NCBI GenBank assembly: GCA_949152475.1
Contig: OX424564.1
Coordinates: 24,054,165 to 24,118,164 of the forward strand
Origin: Terebella lapidaria
Taxonomy: Eukaryota; Annelida; Polychaeta; Terebellida; Terebellidae
Reading direction: 5' to 3'
Length of the DNA stretch: 64,000 nt
Shown here: positions 61,203-64,000 of the stretch, piece after piece
Layout: each line of letters starts with the position of its first letter
Numbering within the stretch: the stretch's first letter is position 1
The notes under the pieces: generated by a model
What the model saw: only the letters and a program-made list of their open reading frames with translations
Told to the model about the DNA's origin: nothing
Database searches by the model: none
Made by a program: the position numbers and the translations under genes

Positions 61203-62221
61203 ACCCTCGCCCTTCAGATTCAGTCACTAAAATTAGGCGATAATTGAGAGTTTTGGTCTTAAGACCATCGGTTGTACGCCATACGATTTGGTATTGGCCA
61301 AAGAAAAATACAAAAATAGGTTGAAGATTTAATATTGATTAGAACCGGAGTTATAGCCAATTATGTGCTTTTCTTTTTTCCGTTACCATGGCAACCGTTT
61401 TCTGAGCCACTACCATAGCACTCTAGCCCTATAAATTTCAAATTGATTGGACCGTTTGCCTTTGAGTTATGAGCGCGGACATTTGCACTGAAACGTTGCT
61501 GGCCAAAAATAACCGAAATCGTGACCCCCAATTTTTCGACATCGGGCGACAATGGAGAGTTTTCGTCGTACGACCATCGGTCGTACACCAAACGATCGAG
61601 AATTGGCCAAAGAAAAATACAAAAATATTTTTAAAAATTAATATCAAGTAGAACCGGAGTTAGAGCCAATGATGTGATTTTCTCTTTTCCGTTGCCATGA
61701 CAACCGTTTCCATCCGATTTTGGTAAACTTTTACAAGGACTCAGCGACTACCATAGCACTCTTGCCCTATAAATTTCAAATCGATCGGACCGTCTTTGAG
61801 TTATGAGCGCGGACATTTGCACTGAAACGTCGCTGGCCAAAAAAGTTCGAAACCGCGACCCCCAATTTTTCGCCATCGGGCGATAATGGAGAGTTTTGAT
61901 CGTTCGACCACGGGCCATATATCAGATGATCAGGAATTGGCCATGGAAAAATACAAAATTAGTTAGAAAAATTATCTTGATTAGAACCGACGTTATGGTC
62001 ACTTATTGATTTTTACATTTTCCGTTGCCATGGCAACAGTTTTTCTCCGATTTTGACCAGATTCGAGGAGGACCGAGCCACTGAGATACCGCTTCATCCC
62101 TATCAGTTTCATGTTGATCGGACTATTCTCCTTTGAGATATGCTCGCGGACAGACAAACAAACAAACATACAAACGGACAGACCCAATTGCAATACTCTC
62201 GCACCCCTACGGGGCGAGGGT
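61203..62221. mobile_element. TIR element, 1019 bp, with three roughly 330-bp internal repeats
   Basis: ACCCTCGCCC at 61203 is inverted at the right end (GGGCGAGGGT, ending 62221). Three copies of a unit follow one another (about 61230, 61555 and 61885), each with AATTGGCCAWRGAAAAATAC, TTCCGTTGCCATGGCAACMG and GACCGTY(TGCCTT)TGAGTTATG. The right end is preceded by a CAAACAAACATACAAACGGA microsatellite. No ORF resembles a protein. No clear target duplication was seen. Confidence 0.7.
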
Positions 62222-62359
62222 AATAATATTAGACCCGGAGCCCAGGGAGGTTTATTTGACTTTTTAGCGCCAAAGGATTTGAACGATGATTATGACAGGA
62301 AAATATGTCTAGAGTATGGAAATGAACGTCTGTCAAAATTCTTTTGGGCCGTTGTTGCG

Positions 62360-63310
62360 TAACCGGGCCGTTTCCATGGCAACCACTAGATAATCTACGA
62401 AATCCATTAAAACAATGATTTGGCCTCATATTCATAATTATTCAATATGATTACCATTCTTCAGCACACAAAGATAGATTTCAGTGCCATGCATTGTATC
62501 AGTGCAATATTTAGAAAAAACGTCATTTTTTGTATCCATGGCAACGGACTAAATGCAAAAATTAGCAAAAATACGACCAAAATCCTTGCCTGGCAATGTG
62601 CTACTTGATACACAGTTCATATGGAATATCACCAGATATCGATTGCCATTACTTGGTGGACCATATGCTTGAATTTGACACCAATAGCCCAAATAGATAC
62701 CCTCCATAACTCTCCAAAATACGTCAGTAACTTTATCGCAGAAATTTGAAGACGTCATTTTTCAAATTTCTGTTTTTGGCAATATATCGATAACTATTTA
62801 TCCAATCACAAATACAAAAGTATCTATACCCATGCTTTCATGGTCAAGGAACATGCCTTGGATATTTAAACTACATTTTATGCAAATTTACCTACTGAAA
62901 CGTCATTTTTGGTATCCATGGCAACGAAGTGAATGTGAAAAATGAGTGAGAATATGATCAAAAGTATTGCTCGTCAATATACTTCTAAGTGCATATTTTG
63001 TACAAATATCTTCAAATTAATATCTGTCACAATGTTTGGAGGTCAATATCTTTCAGTTTGATATATAATATCCATTATTAGACGCCTTCCAAAATCATCC
63101 CATAAACGTTAGTGAGATTATTATGAAAATTCCAATCCGCCATTACTGAAATTTCTACTTTTGCCAATATCTTGATAAATAATCATCCAATCACAATGAA
63201 TAAGATGTCTATACCTATGTTTTAATGGTCAAGAAACACGTCTGTGCCATCAAGAGTTACAGTTCATGTAAATTTTCATCATTTTTTTATCCCTGGCAAC
63301 GAAATGAATG
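62360..63310. repeat. Tandem repeat, about 377-bp unit, two to three copies
   Basis: TATCCATGGCAACG recurs at 62533 and 62912, and as TATCCCTGGCAACG at 63289. Each is followed by a YGAATG-type AAAA run, and each is preceded by CTATACCYATG and TGGTCAAGRAACA. A further TTTCCATGGCAACC at 62370 may be a truncated unit. The shared TCCATGGCAACG core also occurs in the adjacent element, so the two may have a common origin. Confidence 0.7.
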
Positions 63311-63780
63311 TAGAAAATCGGAAAAATAATTCAGAGCATGAAGACCAAGTAGAAAATAATGGACCAAACGACAGCCAATCAGATTATCTGCTTATTACAT
63401 GCTGCAATTGGATCCATCTTTTGCCTGGTCCCAATAATCGGTCAAAAAACGTAAAATTACAGAAAATAACAATGAGTGACATCATATCAATAATCTAGTG
63501 CTCTGTGCATTTATTATGTTAAATCATTGGGAATCCAATAATCTGACGGAATGGATGGATTATCGGCTTTTCAATTACTATGTATGGATAAGATGAGACA
63601 TAGGTTGTACAATTATCGAGATAATCAGGTATGTGATAAACAAATTGTATGCATGATTGTGGTGGCTGTATCGTAAAAAACTTTGTTAAGGGTATTGTCG
63701 TAGACTCTCATTGTTTTCCAGCTTATTGACCTGCATGAATATGACTGCGAGCGAGGTCAACGTTAATCCAAATAACAAAC
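63311..63780. promoter_or_regulatory. Spacer and presumed 5' flank of the last gene
   Basis: No protein similarity is recognised. An open frame across 63244-63498 (reading NGPNDSQSDYLLITCC...) has no supporting pattern. The stretch just before 63781 would contain the promoter and leader of the gene starting there; no TATA box is clear. Confidence 0.3.
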
Positions 63781-64000
63781 ATGGCCAGTGGTAGTCGAAC
63801 CTGTGTCTTGCATGTTGGTGGTGGGAGGGCAAGAGGGCAGGATGTGAAGCCGTTCGATGAGAAGCGATGGGCGAAAGTCACGGAAATGGACAAGCTCCGG
63901 CGACAAAGAAACAAAACATCAAAATATCATCTTATCAAATTGCCATCTCAAATCGATGAAACCATAGGGTACCATACGACTTGTTATAGCAATTTCACAG
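63781..64000 (+). CDS. First exon of an uncharacterised protein with a GYHxxCYxNFT motif (partial, runs off the window)
   Basis: The ATG has a favourable context (AACATGG) and the frame is open for all 73 codons to the window end. The peptide starts MASGSRTCVLHVGGGRARG, continues FDEKRWAKVTEMDKLRRQ and LIKLPSQIDET, and ends GYHTTCYSNFT. I recognise the arrangement of an N-terminal Cys region, a W-x-x-V helix, then LPxxxxxxxGYHxxCYxNFT as the start of a large uncharacterised, often multi-copy protein family of marine invertebrates. It has possible zinc ligands and an unknown function, and may be transposon-derived. A second Cys expected near CVLHV is missing here. The window ends at TTCACAG, so whether the exon ends there cannot be seen. 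A chance ORF is less likely given the motif. Confidence 0.55.
   Translation, partial: MASGSRTCVLHVGGGRARGQDVKPFDEKRWAKVTEMDKLRRQRNKTSKYHLIKLPSQIDETIGYHTTCYSNFT

Noticed and set aside
63244-63498. Possible small membrane protein (DSQSDYLLITCCNW...)
   Set aside because: It lies in repeat-derived sequence, would need a frameshift to resemble any known membrane-domain pattern, and has no supporting context.

Overview
The window is eukaryotic, intron-bearing, AT-rich and very repeat-rich. It most resembles a marine lophotrochozoan invertebrate, probably a mollusc. The grounds are a divergent GT11 fucosyltransferase, a relic of a nicotinic-receptor-type channel, a CR1/L2-like LINE, many terminal-inverted-repeat (TIR) elements filled with tandem repeats, and bivalve-style repeat motifs. 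The species assignment is inference. There are no bacterial operons, rRNA or convincing tRNA genes, CRISPR arrays or virus-like elements.

Layout. About 0.62-7.06 kb (minus strand) is one LINE with an endonuclease-reverse transcriptase ORF. It is broken by one in-frame stop, by a nested 789-bp inverted-repeat element with a 7-bp target duplication, and by 111 copies of a 22-bp satellite. A second satellite, 55 copies of a 23-bp unit, follows at 7.1-8.4 kb. A decayed piece of a pentameric ligand-gated channel gene (minus strand) lies at 8.6-8.8 kb. The one clearly intact host gene, an alpha-1,2-fucosyltransferase in a single exon (plus strand), is at 9.25-10.34 kb. From 10.3 to 15.4 kb are small repeat remnants, a second palindrome-filled element (13.2-13.8 kb) and a GC-rich island (14.9-15.4 kb).

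At 15.4-31.0 kb lies what I read as one giant (15.6-kb) Kolobok-like DNA transposon. Matching inverted termini sit next to TTAA and TTAC. A short left arm and a 12-kb right arm are built from the same roughly 113-bp unit in opposite orientations. Between them is a four-exon transposase remnant with its own TATA box, cut off just after the putative first catalytic Asp motif.

From about 31.25 to 61.2 kb the DNA is a degenerate tandem series of at least eight copies of a large noncoding unit (about 2.5-4 kb), partly organised as a duplicated two-unit block about 12.8 kb apart. At least five younger elements are inserted in it: a 3.0-kb minisatellite-filled element, a TA-flanked 177-bp MITE, a 1.95-kb foldback element with 9-bp target duplications, a TA-flanked 211-bp MITE and a 1.68-kb hairpin-ended element. 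Sister copies of the unit provide pre-insertion sites. From 61.2 kb onward come two further tandem-repeat blocks, then the first exon of an uncharacterised gene (63781 to the window end).

Recurring theme: several unrelated TIR elements and one LINE carry internal tandem arrays. The locus shows satellites apparently arising inside transposons. Most long ORFs outside the fucosyltransferase and the LINE are by-products of tandem repeats.
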